A stretch of DNA of 64,000 nt, taken from Pedobacter hiemivivus. Lineage in GTDB: Bacteria; Bacteroidota; Bacteroidia; Sphingobacteriales; Sphingobacteriaceae. Numbering within the stretch: the first letter of the stretch is position 1; every line of letters begins with the position of its first letter. The DNA is taken from NCBI RefSeq assembly GCF_004331685.1, contig NZ_SJSM01000005.1, positions 186,001 to 250,000 on the forward strand. The letters are read 5' to 3'. Shown in pieces: positions 8,748 to 17,353 of this stretch. The translations under genes and the position numbers were made by a program. Below the pieces are notes generated by a model, which searched no databases, was not told the DNA's origin, and saw only the letters and a list, made by a program, of their open reading frames with translations.

Positions 8748-9675
8748 ATGAAAAAGGGGAATGTTTCTAAACCATCCAGGATTGTGGAAATGACATTAAT
8801 TCACCCGAATGCTGCTGGTATTGATATTGGCGATACACTTCATTCGGTAGCTGTACCTAAAACGATATTGAGGTATATCTATGCAATGCCAGGCAAACCC
8901 ATAATATCACAGGCAAAAAAACTGATGAAAGTGACGCACAATGGATACAGCGCTTACATAGTTGTGGCCTGTTGAACAGCAGCTTTCTGCCTGACGACCG
9001 TATAGAAACGCTTCGTACCCTTGTTCGTTACAGAAGAAGCCTGAGCAACGACAGTTCCAGTTATATCCTTCGGATGCAGAAATCTTTGGAGCTGATGAAT
9101 GTAAAGATCCATACGGTGATCAGTGACCTGATGGGCAAAACCGGTACCGCGATTGTTGAAGCTATCATAAATGGAGAAAGAAAGGCGGAGCACTTTTTGC
9201 CCTTAGTGGACGGCCGCATAAAAGCAGATAGGGAAACCATTCTCAAATCGCTGGAAGGTAACTGGCGCACTGAACACTTGTTTTTATTGAAGCAATCCTA
9301 CACCATGTACCAGTTTATTCAAAACCAGCTTTTAGTGTGTGAGCAGGAAGTAGAAAAGACGTTACAGCTAATGGCTGCAGAAAAACAGGAAGGAGTGATA
9401 GAAAATATAGCACCGAAAAGTACTTATTCAGCAAATCCATTAAAAAAAAAGACTAAAAACGAGCCGACTTTTAATACCCGGGAGTATTTAAAAATGATCC
9501 ATGGAACTGATGTAATAGCAATCTACGGGATCAGTGAAACAGTTATTACAAGATGGTCAGGTACCAAGAAGATTTCACTCCTTATGACTATGAACAGTAT
9601 TAAGAAAAATTCAGACTGACAAAAATTGCCAGTCTGGAAAAGGTCTTAAAACGGTTGAAAAACGATGCTGCTTAA
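8748..9675 (+). pseudogene. IS110-family transposase, broken by frameshifts and two internal deletions
   Basis: Three pieces of one IS110 transposase lie in order. The N-terminal DEDD part (HPNAAGIDIGDTLHSVAVP, from ATG 8748) ends near 8865. The next piece continues in another frame with TDESDAQWIQRLHSCGLLN and runs through the coiled-coil region to MIHGTDVIAIYGISE (about 9540). The last piece resumes in a further frame at MVRYQEDFTPYDYEQY, meets a stop, and ends with KIASLEKVLKRLKNDAA at 9675. Compared with intact relatives, about 70 residues of the N-terminal catalytic domain and most of the C-terminal Transposase_20 domain, including the catalytic-serine part, are missing. It cannot encode an active enzyme. 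IS110 elements lack clear inverted repeats, so the element ends are not assigned. Confidence 0.85.
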
Positions 9676-9791
9676 TAAGTTATATAGTAGAGTAGTTTGA
9701 GATATAAAACCGTCCAATGTAGACTCCTCTCAAAGAAACATAAGATGCAGAAAAACAGATCTAAAGAAAATTACAAAGTGCCAAAGCAATC

Positions 9792-10097
9792 TTTCAGGAA
9801 AAGTTGAGAAAATCAAAACTGGTTGTTTATTTCAGTTAGGTTGCTCATTATGCAGCAATGTTAAATACCTCTCCGTAAAACCACAATGCCATTTGCCCCA
9901 GGGCTGCTAACTTACCCGCCGTCGAGGTCATTTCAGAATTTATCATCAGTGAGACCAAACATCAGTTGATCTATACCGACAATGCTATTTACGAAATTGC
10001 CTTCCGCTTAAATTTTAACGATTCCCCCCACTTTGTAAAATATTTCAAACGCTTTACAAACTATCCTCCCAAAACATTTAGAATAAAGCAGGGTTGA
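9792..10097 (+). pseudogene. AraC-family regulator remnant (HTH C terminus)
   Basis: A single frame ending in TGA at 10095-10097 reads FQEKLRKSKLVVYFS, stop, VAHYAAMLNTSP, stop, then an intact second helix-turn-helix: ISEFIISETKHQLIYTD, AIYEIAFRLNFNDSPHFVKYF, PPKTFRIKQG. The SPHFVKYFKR signature and the first-HTH relic (HYAAMLNTSP) are typical of AraC DNA-binding domains. Two in-frame stops and no N-terminal domain mark it as decayed. The gap between the IS110 relic and this piece (9676-9791) holds nothing recognisable. Confidence 0.75.
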
Positions 10098-10117
10098 TAT
10101 TTTAGCTAATGATCAAC

Positions 10118-10276
10118 CTACACATGACCTGAGTCATGCTTCTCCGGCTTAATCTCTGAATCTATGATTTCCTTTTCCATTTTTTTCTTATCCTTATTAT
10201 TCTTTAGGATCAGAAAGATGATTAATGCTACTACAGCAATTAATACAGGAACTGCAATGGTATAGTTAATTTCCAT
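10118..10276 (-). CDS. Small single-pass membrane protein, unknown function
   Basis: This 52-aa ORF starts at MEINYT (ATG 10274-10276); an upstream in-frame start would add ten residues with no leader character. A transmembrane helix (IAVPVLIAVVALIIFLIL, about residues 7-24) is followed by a highly charged cytoplasmic tail (KNNKDKKKMEKEI...). N-out/C-in single-pass proteins of this type are common in Sphingobacteriales. No function is known to me. It lies downstream of the 10320-10529 ORF on the same strand and may be co-transcribed with it. Confidence 0.65.
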   Translation of the reverse strand: MEINYTIAVPVLIAVVALIIFLILKNNKDKKKMEKEIIDSEIKPEKHDSGHV

Positions 10277-10319
10277 AATAACGAAGGATAAAGTATTGGT
10301 ACACAATATTATAAATTAT

Positions 10320-10529
10320 TCAATCAAAGCCGCCATAACATACCATTTCGGCATTATGCGACACAACCAGGTTAAGTCTCATCTTTTCAATGAGGTCTTT
10401 CGCCTGATTAATATTTCTATGCAGGTCATTGATGCCCCTGATCTCAATCCCCTTAGTCATAAGCTTAAACTTACTGGGTTCAAATTTTTCAATGAATTGT
10501 TGTAAATCAGCGCTCATTTTTACTTCCAT
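10320..10529 (-). CDS. Small hypothetical protein
   Basis: The 69-aa ORF (MEVKMSADLQQFIEKFEPSKF...) is predicted to be soluble and mostly helical, with no signal or transmembrane segment. Its amino-acid make-up is protein-like, whereas the opposite-strand frame covering the same bases is rich in His and Asn and looks like a shadow. ATG 10529 and the Met at residue 5 are both possible starts. It probably forms a two-gene unit with the membrane protein at 10118-10276. I do not recognise a family. Confidence 0.5.
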   Translation of the reverse strand: MEVKMSADLQQFIEKFEPSKFKLMTKGIEIRGINDLHRNINQAKDLIEKMRLNLVVSHNAEMVCYGGFD

Positions 10530-10670
10530 TTTTTCTGTGATAAATTTTAATCTTTCTTAATGACACAAAACAAGTAAAATAGTTTTAATTCAATAAACAG
10601 ATAATGTTACCATTTACCCCTGACACATGATGAACTATATGAGGTTGTCTTTGCCATTGTTAAATTAAAA

Positions 10671-10695
10671 GGGCAGGCCGGTCAAGAGCCTGCCC
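10671..10695 (-). terminator. Intrinsic terminator of the sigma/FecR/TonB cassette
   Basis: A perfect 8-bp GC-rich stem (10671-10678 with 10688-10695, 9-nt loop) lies about 75 nt past the stop of the lipoprotein gene. On the minus strand it is followed by TTTTAATTT, giving a usable U tract. It closes the minus-strand cassette that starts at 16660. Confidence 0.75.
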
Positions 10696-10769
10696 GATGG
10701 TTTATATAATTAACTATGCACTTTATGCATTGAAATACCGTCCTTCGTTCTTCAGCAGGCCTCCATTTA

Positions 10770-11573
10770 TTAGGGATTTGTCCTTTGAAATATAAGCTTG
10801 GGATTTCTTAACGTTGTACTCCCGTCTTCAGGCGCGGGACCAATACCAAAAGATATAATATTGTTAGGCACCCATACGAAGTCAAACGCCCCCCGGTAGT
10901 CCAGGAAACTAACGCTAAGCTCATCAATGCTCATTACCTTTCTGCGGGTACCTCCCGGTGTGGCATCATAGCCCTCGATCACGTAGAACATAAAAGTAGA
11001 ATCAAAACTCGGGTCGATGACATTTGGATTGGGCAATTGGATGTAGGCGCTAAACTTGTCCTTTCTGATACCGCTGATCTTTTTATTGCCCAAAGGAGCA
11101 GTCGTACCACCAAAATCACATAGGGAGATCTCTATGTCCATTTGATCAGGCAAAAGCGGGTCTGTGGTGATGAACCGGATGAGCAAACTATCGGTCTGCG
11201 GTTTTATGGTAAGGTCCATATTGTCCAGCAACACCACAGCGCCGGTAAAGACACCTTCCAGAGAGGCAGTTTTGGATCTTTCTATCTTGATGGTGGTGTC
11301 CAAGACCATTTTACCCTGAAAATCAGTCACACTAATTTTGTTATCCCCGACTTCAAGCTGAAACAGATTACCATCATCTTTCAGTGTATCCTTAAGCTGG
11401 CCATCAATACGCAGCAAAAGCTTATGATCTGCCGGGGTATTGAATTTTACAGACAGGTTTCCAAAGGACGGCACCGCCATCAATTCGCCCACTTTTTTAC
11501 AGGAAGTGATAAGGGTAAGTATTGCAGCAAAAATCAGTAGCACTGCGTTTATATTTTTTCTCATGATCATCAT
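10770..11573 (-). CDS. Lipoprotein of unknown function, partner of the TonB receptor
   Basis: The 267-aa protein has a lipoprotein signal ending in LITSCKK, then beta-rich sequence with Ig-like character in the first half (LSVKFNTPADHKLLLRIDG..., LEVGDNKISVTD). I see no enzyme motif. The gene begins 3 nt after the stop of the TonB-dependent receptor, so the two are certainly co-transcribed. In such pairs the lipoprotein is often a surface ligand-binding or substrate-delivery protein, taking the place of SusD; that role is inferred here. Start could be any of three Met codons (11573, 11570, 11564). Confidence 0.7.
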   Translation of the reverse strand: MMIMRKNINAVLLIFAAILTLITSCKKVGELMAVPSFGNLSVKFNTPADHKLLLRIDGQLKDTLKDDGNLFQLEVGDNKISVTDFQGKMVLDTTIKIERSKTASLEGVFTGAVVLLDNMDLTIKPQTDSLLIRFITTDPLLPDQMDIEISLCDFGGTTAPLGNKKISGIRKDKFSAYIQLPNPNVIDPSFDSTFMFYVIEGYDATPGGTRRKVMSIDELSVSFLDYRGAFDFVWVPNNIISFGIGPAPEDGSTTLRNPKLIFQRTNP

Positions 11574-11576
11574 CGT

Positions 11577-14500
11577 TTAAAATTTGTAACTAAAGCTCAG
11601 GCTGAAATTGGTACCGTTTCTTCTTCGGGCGGTTACCACATCGTAGCCCGCATTATAATTTAACCCTTCAGGGTCTGGTTGTCCATCGGCAAGTTTGTAA
11701 CCAACACCGGGCGCATCCTGAACGGAAGGGTCACCTTCTTTATATACCGGGTGACCGGGAGCATACCTGTTCTGATAGATAAGTAATTGTTGGTTGAGCA
11801 GATCGCTGATATTGAACTTCACTTCGGCGCGTTGTTGTTTTAAGAATTTATAGCTGAACTGCAGGTCTACTATGTCGCACGGCCGTTCATATTCGTCATA
11901 CGACTGTGCCGTTGCAGCATATACGATGCGCTTTCCGTAACGGTTGTACAACGCATTTATACCGAAGTGTTTACCTGTATAACTTATCCCGCCATTGATG
12001 ATGTAGGGTGACTGGCCATACAACGGGCGGTCTCTTTTATAAACTCCGGTACTGTCCTGAGTTGGCGCAAGGTCAACCGTTGCTTTCAGCCAGGTAAGGC
12101 TGCCCGAAACATAGATGTTTTTCAGTAATCCAGATTCCGGCATGATAAAATTCAGCGATTTCCTGAGATCAAGCTCGATCCCTATGTCCCTTGCACCTTC
12201 CAGGTTCACATAACGGTATTCCGGCCGTCCCGATGTTTGAAATAATTGCAGCTCAATCGGATCTTTAAACTTTTTATAGAAACCCGAAACAGAAATGATC
12301 TCTCCCGGAGCGGGATAAAATTCGTAACGAAGATCAAGATTTTCTACGGTAGTGCTTTTCAGGTTGTTTCCTGAGATATTGCGCATGATGATCGGGTCGA
12401 AATACTCAAAGCTGGAAAGTTCCCTCAGATCCGGCCTGGCCACGGTTTTATAGGCAGCTAGCCTTACATTCATTTGGTCAGTCAAGCTGTATATCAGGTT
12501 TGCCGATGGCAGCCAGTCCGTTTTCTTCAACGAGACCAGCTCCTCCTTACCGTTAGTGGGGTTTAAGCCGGAAATGTTCTGATCATTGCGTTCAGCGCGC
12601 ATGCCGGCGATCAGGCGTAGTTGTTTGGTAAACTTCAGGTCAAACATGCCATAAAAAGCGTTCAATCGCTGAAAGCCTTTATAGCCCTGCCCGGATCCGC
12701 TGGTACTCACATCTTTTCCGCTTCCGGATATGGGATACAGGTACAGGTCACCGCTGGCGAAATTTACCGGGTTATACACGTCATAATAAGCATAGCCCGA
12801 ATAGTCAATCGGGGAACTGGTAGCTGGAGCAAGTGACCTGATGCGATAAATATCGGCTCCGAAATCTGCCGTTCGGTATTTGCCCTGGTAACCTGCCTTA
12901 AAGCTTTGCATCAGCCCCAGTAACTTAAATGGTAACTGTGCATTGGTTGCCCAGCTGTAAGATTTCTCTTTCAGATCAGAATAGTATAGTGATCCCAGAC
13001 TGGCCTGTCTGTCTGAAAAACTATAACTATAATATTCTGGTTCAAAACTACCTATATCACCTCTCCTCCTGTCCATGATCTTCGTGTACGGCTGATCCCT
13101 ACTAAGATCGGCCAGGCTGCCCTGCCAGTCGAGCTTAATGCCGCGTTTACCCAGGGTATGTTCACCACTTAGTACCGACTGGAACAGCTGGTTGATCACC
13201 GTTACATTGCTGTAATTGCTGACTATGCTGCTGTTGTTTATATCGTGGCCCTCGAACTGGTATAATAGATCAGAAAATTTCCGGTTATAGGTGTTTTTTA
13301 AAGTAATCTTATTTTTACCGAAACGGTAGGCCAGGTTCAAAGACCCACCGAGTGTGGTGCTGAAGGTATAATCAGTACCTTTATAGTCCAGGGTGTAGGT
13401 TTCATATCTATCATTCTGGTCTGCTTCCTGTTCATTGCGATAGGTCAGCGCGGCAATTATACCAAGCTGGTTTTCTTTGATGGGTATGGCCCGGCCCAGG
13501 CTCAACTGGTAATTCTGCATCGGCATGGCTGTATATTTACGCATGGCCCAGTTATCGGGCAGGGTACCCAGAAATGCAGCAGCCTGTTTGCGCTGGTCAA
13601 CATTCTGACGGTCTTCAACCTGTGAGACAATTTGATTATATTGCTGAAAAGTCATTCCTTTCGGTTTGTCATACTTGCCGTCCGCAAAGCCCAGGTAGGC
13701 ATTTTTGCTCCTGCCCAGACTGGTAAAGTCTTTTCCGGTGGCACGGGTATTATAGCCCGAACCTACACTGAACTGAGTAAAGTTTTCTTCGGGAATGTCT
13801 TTGGTGGTGATCTGTACCAGGCCGCCAGTAAACTCGCCGGTCAGATCAGGTGTAGCTGTTTTATTGACTACAATATTATCCACCAGGGCGCTAGGCACCA
13901 TATCAAAGGCAAAATCTCTGCGGTTAGGCTCACTGCTGGGCATAGGTGCGCCGTTCAACAACAGGTTGTTGTAACGATCGCTTAATCCCCTGATGACCAC
14001 ATATTTATTCTGGGAGATCTGCAGGCCGCTTACACGGCGCAGTACCTGCGCGGTGTTATTGTCCGGACTGCGGCTGATCTGTTCCGCCGTGATACCGTCA
14101 CTCAAGGCCGCATTGTTCTTTTGCCGGGCATAAAGGCCATTAATTGATTCTTTTCTATAAGATGATCTAACGACAACTTCTGATAGCGCATTGGTAGCCG
14201 GGTTAAGCACGATGTCCAACTTTGTGAGCAGATCCTCTTTTACCAATACATCCGCAATGCGCTTGGTCTGGAAAGACATATAACTCACCTCAAGGGTATA
14301 ATTACCGGAAGGAACACTGACCTGGTAGCTACCATCGACATTGCTCTGGATGCGTTTATTCAGTTCAACGATCTTTATGCTTGCGCCTGGAAGTGGTTCT
14401 CCTTTATCGTCCACTATTTTACCCGAAATTTTACCCGGCTTTTGCACAGGAGGGAGCAGTGTAAGTATGATATAATTGTCTTTATTTTTATAAGTAACCC

Positions 14501-14759
14501 TCATGTCTGCTTTCAGCCAGTTCAGCGCTTCCCGAACAGAGGGTGTCATATTCCGAACAGCGATCTGCCTCGTAAGGACTTTGTCCACAGCCTCGTCATA
14601 AGTGACCTCTGCTCCGGACTGTTCTTTAACCGTATTGATCAGGACTAAGCCAGTAATGTTCCGGTCCGAAAAACCGAGTTTTTTATCCAATACCTGGCCC
14701 GCGACCGCATTGCTGAAGAAGGTTGCTATCAGAAAAGGAATTAATAGAATTTTTTGCAT
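11577..14759 (-). CDS. TonB-dependent receptor with STN signalling domain (FecA-like)
   Basis: The 1060-aa outer-membrane receptor has a signal peptide (MQKILLIPFLI...AVAG), then an STN/secretin-TonB domain (about residues 28-100) that normally contacts a FecR anti-sigma factor. A carboxypeptidase-like Ig domain follows (about 110-195), then a plug (VLRRVSGLQIS, YVVIRGLSDRYNNLLLNG, about 215-330) and a 22-strand type barrel ending in FSLSFSYKF. I chose ATG 14757-14759 because residues before it lack leader character. The plug and the PNRRDFAFDMVP loop resemble receptors of the CirA/FecA type rather than SusC. It sits downstream of the FecR and sigma genes on the same strand. The ligand is unknown. 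Confidence 0.9.
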   Translation of the reverse strand: MQKILLIPFLIATFFSNAVAGQVLDKKLGFSDRNITGLVLINTVKEQSGAEVTYDEAVDKVLTRQIAVRNMTPSVREALNWLKADMRVTYKNKDNYIILTLLPPVQKPGKISGKIVDDKGEPLPGASIKIVELNKRIQSNVDGSYQVSVPSGNYTLEVSYMSFQTKRIADVLVKEDLLTKLDIVLNPATNALSEVVVRSSYRKESINGLYARQKNNAALSDGITAEQISRSPDNNTAQVLRRVSGLQISQNKYVVIRGLSDRYNNLLLNGAPMPSSEPNRRDFAFDMVPSALVDNIVVNKTATPDLTGEFTGGLVQITTKDIPEENFTQFSVGSGYNTRATGKDFTSLGRSKNAYLGFADGKYDKPKGMTFQQYNQIVSQVEDRQNVDQRKQAAAFLGTLPDNWAMRKYTAMPMQNYQLSLGRAIPIKENQLGIIAALTYRNEQEADQNDRYETYTLDYKGTDYTFSTTLGGSLNLAYRFGKNKITLKNTYNRKFSDLLYQFEGHDINNSSIVSNYSNVTVINQLFQSVLSGEHTLGKRGIKLDWQGSLADLSRDQPYTKIMDRRRGDIGSFEPEYYSYSFSDRQASLGSLYYSDLKEKSYSWATNAQLPFKLLGLMQSFKAGYQGKYRTADFGADIYRIRSLAPATSSPIDYSGYAYYDVYNPVNFASGDLYLYPISGSGKDVSTSGSGQGYKGFQRLNAFYGMFDLKFTKQLRLIAGMRAERNDQNISGLNPTNGKEELVSLKKTDWLPSANLIYSLTDQMNVRLAAYKTVARPDLRELSSFEYFDPIIMRNISGNNLKSTTVENLDLRYEFYPAPGEIISVSGFYKKFKDPIELQLFQTSGRPEYRYVNLEGARDIGIELDLRKSLNFIMPESGLLKNIYVSGSLTWLKATVDLAPTQDSTGVYKRDRPLYGQSPYIINGGISYTGKHFGINALYNRYGKRIVYAATAQSYDEYERPCDIVDLQFSYKFLKQQRAEVKFNISDLLNQQLLIYQNRYAPGHPVYKEGDPSVQDAPGVGYKLADGQPDPEGLNYNAGYDVVTARRRNGTNFSLSFSYKF

Positions 14760-14842
14760 GTTTGTGTAAATAATTAAATGGGTTTGTGTCCTGTTTATTT
14801 TAATGAGGGAAATGCCTGGGCTCAATCAGGAATTTGCCGGAG

Positions 14843-14871
14843 CCGCCCTGTTCATCCGGGGCGGTTTTTTT
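14843..14871 (+). other. Hairpin with T tract on the strand opposite the operon
   Basis: A 6-bp GC stem (14843-14848 with 14859-14864) is followed on the plus strand by seven T. It lies in the leader of the minus-strand TonB receptor, between fecR-like and receptor genes, so as an intrinsic terminator it would act on antisense RNA. On the sense strand the hairpin is preceded by an A tract and could be a leader structure. A similar element sits at 26992-27024. Confidence 0.5.
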
Positions 14872-14907
14872 ATTTTAATGTTAGTACGTGTTCATTGCTC
14901 CTTTCTT

Positions 14908-15915
14908 TTAATAAATAGTAACCTGATTGTTTTCTATGGAATATTCAAAGCCTCCGGTCATGGACAGAATATCCAGTACGGTATTTAACGGCTTTCTTTT
15001 AAAGCTGGCTGTCAGTTTTTTATCCCTTACCGCTTCCTTACGGATCGTTATCCGCAGGCCATACCAATCCTCCAATTCGGAACATATATCACTTAGCGGA
15101 ATTTGGTCGTAACGGAGCTGTTCCTGTGTCCAGGAGGTAAGTTGAGCAGCGTTAATTTTCATGATGGTGAATTTTCCGGTTTCAAAAACCGTCATCTGCT
15201 GGTCGGGTACCAGAAAGTCCAAATGGGCCGATCCATAGTTAACCGCTATCTTCCCGGTATGAAGGGTAATCGTGTGCCTGTCGCCGCTCTTTATCGTACT
15301 GATCTGGAAACTTGTACCCAATACCTGTGTGCTGAGCTTGCCGCTGTGTACATAAAATGGTCTTTTTACATCATGTTTCACCTGGAAATATGCTTTCCCA
15401 GTCAATTTTATCCTTCTGTCCGTTTTGTTAAAATTATCCGGCAGTTCTATGCTGGCATTGGGGAACATCGTAACTTTACTACTGTCAGGCAGGGTAAGGA
15501 TGGTTAACTTCGCTATCTCTGCCCGGAATTTTTCGTAACGAATGATGTTTGTGGCGGATTCTTGTCGCTTTAGTGGTTTGTTTCCGATGTAAAATAAGAA
15601 GGCAACACTGGTACATAATATAACCATTGCCGCTGCCAGCGGGTATTTCCAGAAATTCCTTTTGAATTGACCAGTGAAGCGGGCAGATTGACGGCCCTGA
15701 AATTTTTGCCAGGCCGTTTCATTGTCGGCAAGCCCCAGGGGCAGTTGAGGTTCTTCCTGAAAGCCGTTCCATGTTTCCTGTAAGCATTGCTGCACAAAGG
15801 CCTGATCTGTATCGAGCGCGAGGTACAACCTGATCAGATCGGATTCTTCAGGGGCACTTTCTCCCTTGAAAAAACTAATTAATGCCTTTTTTGACGGACG
15901 TAGTATTTTTGCCAT
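14908..15915 (-). CDS. FecR-family anti-sigma factor
   Basis: The 335-aa inner-membrane protein has a cytoplasmic N-terminal sigma-binding segment (about residues 1-80), one transmembrane helix (PLAAAMVILCTSVAFLFYIG, about 92-111), then the periplasmic FecR domain. Family hallmarks are KLTILTLPDSSKVTMFPNASIELP, GKAYFQVKHD and FYVHSGKLSTQVLGTSF. The C terminus (about 265-335) is the DUF4974 domain. FecR proteins relay the receptor's occupied state to the ECF sigma factor. It stands between the sigma gene (151 nt upstream) and the STN receptor. Confidence 0.9.
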   Translation of the reverse strand: MAKILRPSKKALISFFKGESAPEESDLIRLYLALDTDQAFVQQCLQETWNGFQEEPQLPLGLADNETAWQKFQGRQSARFTGQFKRNFWKYPLAAAMVILCTSVAFLFYIGNKPLKRQESATNIIRYEKFRAEIAKLTILTLPDSSKVTMFPNASIELPDNFNKTDRRIKLTGKAYFQVKHDVKRPFYVHSGKLSTQVLGTSFQISTIKSGDRHTITLHTGKIAVNYGSAHLDFLVPDQQMTVFETGKFTIMKINAAQLTSWTQEQLRYDQIPLSDICSELEDWYGLRITIRKEAVRDKKLTASFKRKPLNTVLDILSMTGGFEYSIENNQVTIY

Positions 15916-16066
15916 TGTTTTCTATTATGGACGCTTTATGAGCAGCCCCTTTACTATAAACAATGCGGGAAATTGGGGTGATGGCTAAGTGAGGGTGAAA
16001 CTTAATACAGGGGAAACAATTCCTTAACGCTGTAGCGATTTTTCGATTGTGCCTGATGGGCACCAA

Positions 16067-16660
16067 TTAAAAGAAAGGGAAGGCTGCAGGAGTGACTGCC
16101 AATACAAAACCGATGACTTCCGGGTTGTCCTGAAACTCTTTTTTTAATACTTTGAGGGAAGCCTTAATGTGGTTATTTACCGTATGCACTGAAAGGTTTG
16201 CCTGTTCTGCAATGGCGTAGTTGCTCATTTCTTCTTCCCGGCTCATGAGAAAGATTTTTCGGCGCTGTTCAGATAGTTTAAGCAATGCGGCCCGGTAACG
16301 TTCACTGATCTCTCGCTGGGATAATTCCGGCAGGGACGTACTTCCCAGCTGTTCAAGAGGTATATCGTTGATCGACCTCGTTTCGATGATATGCTTTCGC
16401 ATAAAACCTGATATTTGCTGTCGCATGATACCGAAGATATAATCATCCAAACGGTCAATATCGGCCACCTTCAACCGGAGCTGCCAGGTTTTTAACAGTA
16501 CATTCATCACCAGTTCTTCAGCATCTTCACTGTTTTTGACCATTTTCAGGGCTGCGGCCAGTAAGCGTGGACGGAAATAATCAAAAACAGATTTGAAAGC
16601 GTAATCGTCGCCCTCCACCCAGGCCTTTACCTGTTGCTGAATTTGATTATTAATTGCCAT
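16067..16660 (-). CDS. ECF RNA polymerase sigma factor, Bacteroidetes type
   Basis: The 197-aa sigma-70 family protein has region 2 (FKSVFDYFRPRLLAAALKMV, DAEELVMNVLLKTWQLR) and region 4 with a helix-turn-helix (LSEQRRKIFLMSREEEMSNYAIAEQANLSVHTVNNHIKASLKVLK). It matches the family that pairs with FecR and STN receptors. Being first in the cassette, it probably drives transcription of the receptor and lipoprotein genes. The short hydrophobic tail VIGFVLAVTPAAFPFF is common in this family. Confidence 0.9.
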   Translation of the reverse strand: MAINNQIQQQVKAWVEGDDYAFKSVFDYFRPRLLAAALKMVKNSEDAEELVMNVLLKTWQLRLKVADIDRLDDYIFGIMRQQISGFMRKHIIETRSINDIPLEQLGSTSLPELSQREISERYRAALLKLSEQRRKIFLMSREEEMSNYAIAEQANLSVHTVNNHIKASLKVLKKEFQDNPEVIGFVLAVTPAAFPFF

Positions 16661-17353
16661 GCAGTCTCATCTTCTGTTTTCAAAGATAGGCAGCGATATA
16701 TTAATTTAGTGTTATGAATCTATTTGAGTCAATATGCCAAATGATTTAAAGAATGCTTTTTCTTTTGAATTCTTCTTTTTTTAAAGGATTTAGAGACTGC
16801 AAATACATACTCACCGATAAAGGAATTGAACTATTCAACAAGTATTAACTTAAGTCTTTGAAGGGATACTGCTGGCGAACTATTATTTGAACTGAATATG
16901 TAAGCCAAATAGCAAAGCACTTAATAAATGAGCCGATATGGTCCTATAAAAGTCAATAATGAGCCAATAGATAAAATAGATCAATCACTAACCACATACA
17001 TATGAATTAGCTCTACTTTGTAATAGAAAACAGCAAGAACAGATCGACCCACTAGAAACGAAATTAAACTAAAAACAATCCATTCCCAGACACTATATTG
17101 ACACTAAAAATAAAAAGAGCTTGTAAATCACTGAAAAAACAGGTCATTACAAACTCTTACTGTGTCCCTTCTATTTGAATACGTTGAACATTTAGACCGC
17201 TTCTGTAGGATATTAGGGCCAATAATTGACGATTTAAACAGTAAGGGGTTTATGTAATTCAAAGATTCCCAAGGCATTTTTCAGTTTTCAACATAACGAA
17301 AAGCATAACTATAAACCTCAGATTTAGAATAAAAAAGTTGGCAAGTGTTAGAT
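16661..17353. other. Gene-free gap of about 690 bp
   Basis: AT-rich sequence with stops in all frames and no convincing small ORF or RNA gene. The one structural feature is an 11-bp imperfect inverted repeat at 17116-17126 and 17147-17157 (one mismatch, 20-nt spacer). It has no adjacent T tract on either strand. Base composition drops sharply here compared with the GC-richer sigma/FecR/receptor cassette just to the left. Confidence 0.5.

Noticed and set aside
10296..10505. Plus-strand ORF of 69 codons
   Set aside because: It is antisense to the more protein-like ORF at 10320-10529, is rich in His and Asn, and has no recognisable motif.
13632..13985. Plus-strand ORF of 117 codons
   Set aside because: It lies wholly inside the TonB receptor gene on the other strand and arises from its GC-richer codon use; no family features.
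17116..17157. Inverted repeat as a terminator for the GH99-like gene
   Set aside because: It lacks a T tract on either strand, has a 20-nt spacer and lies about 200 nt from the gene end; kept only as a structural note.
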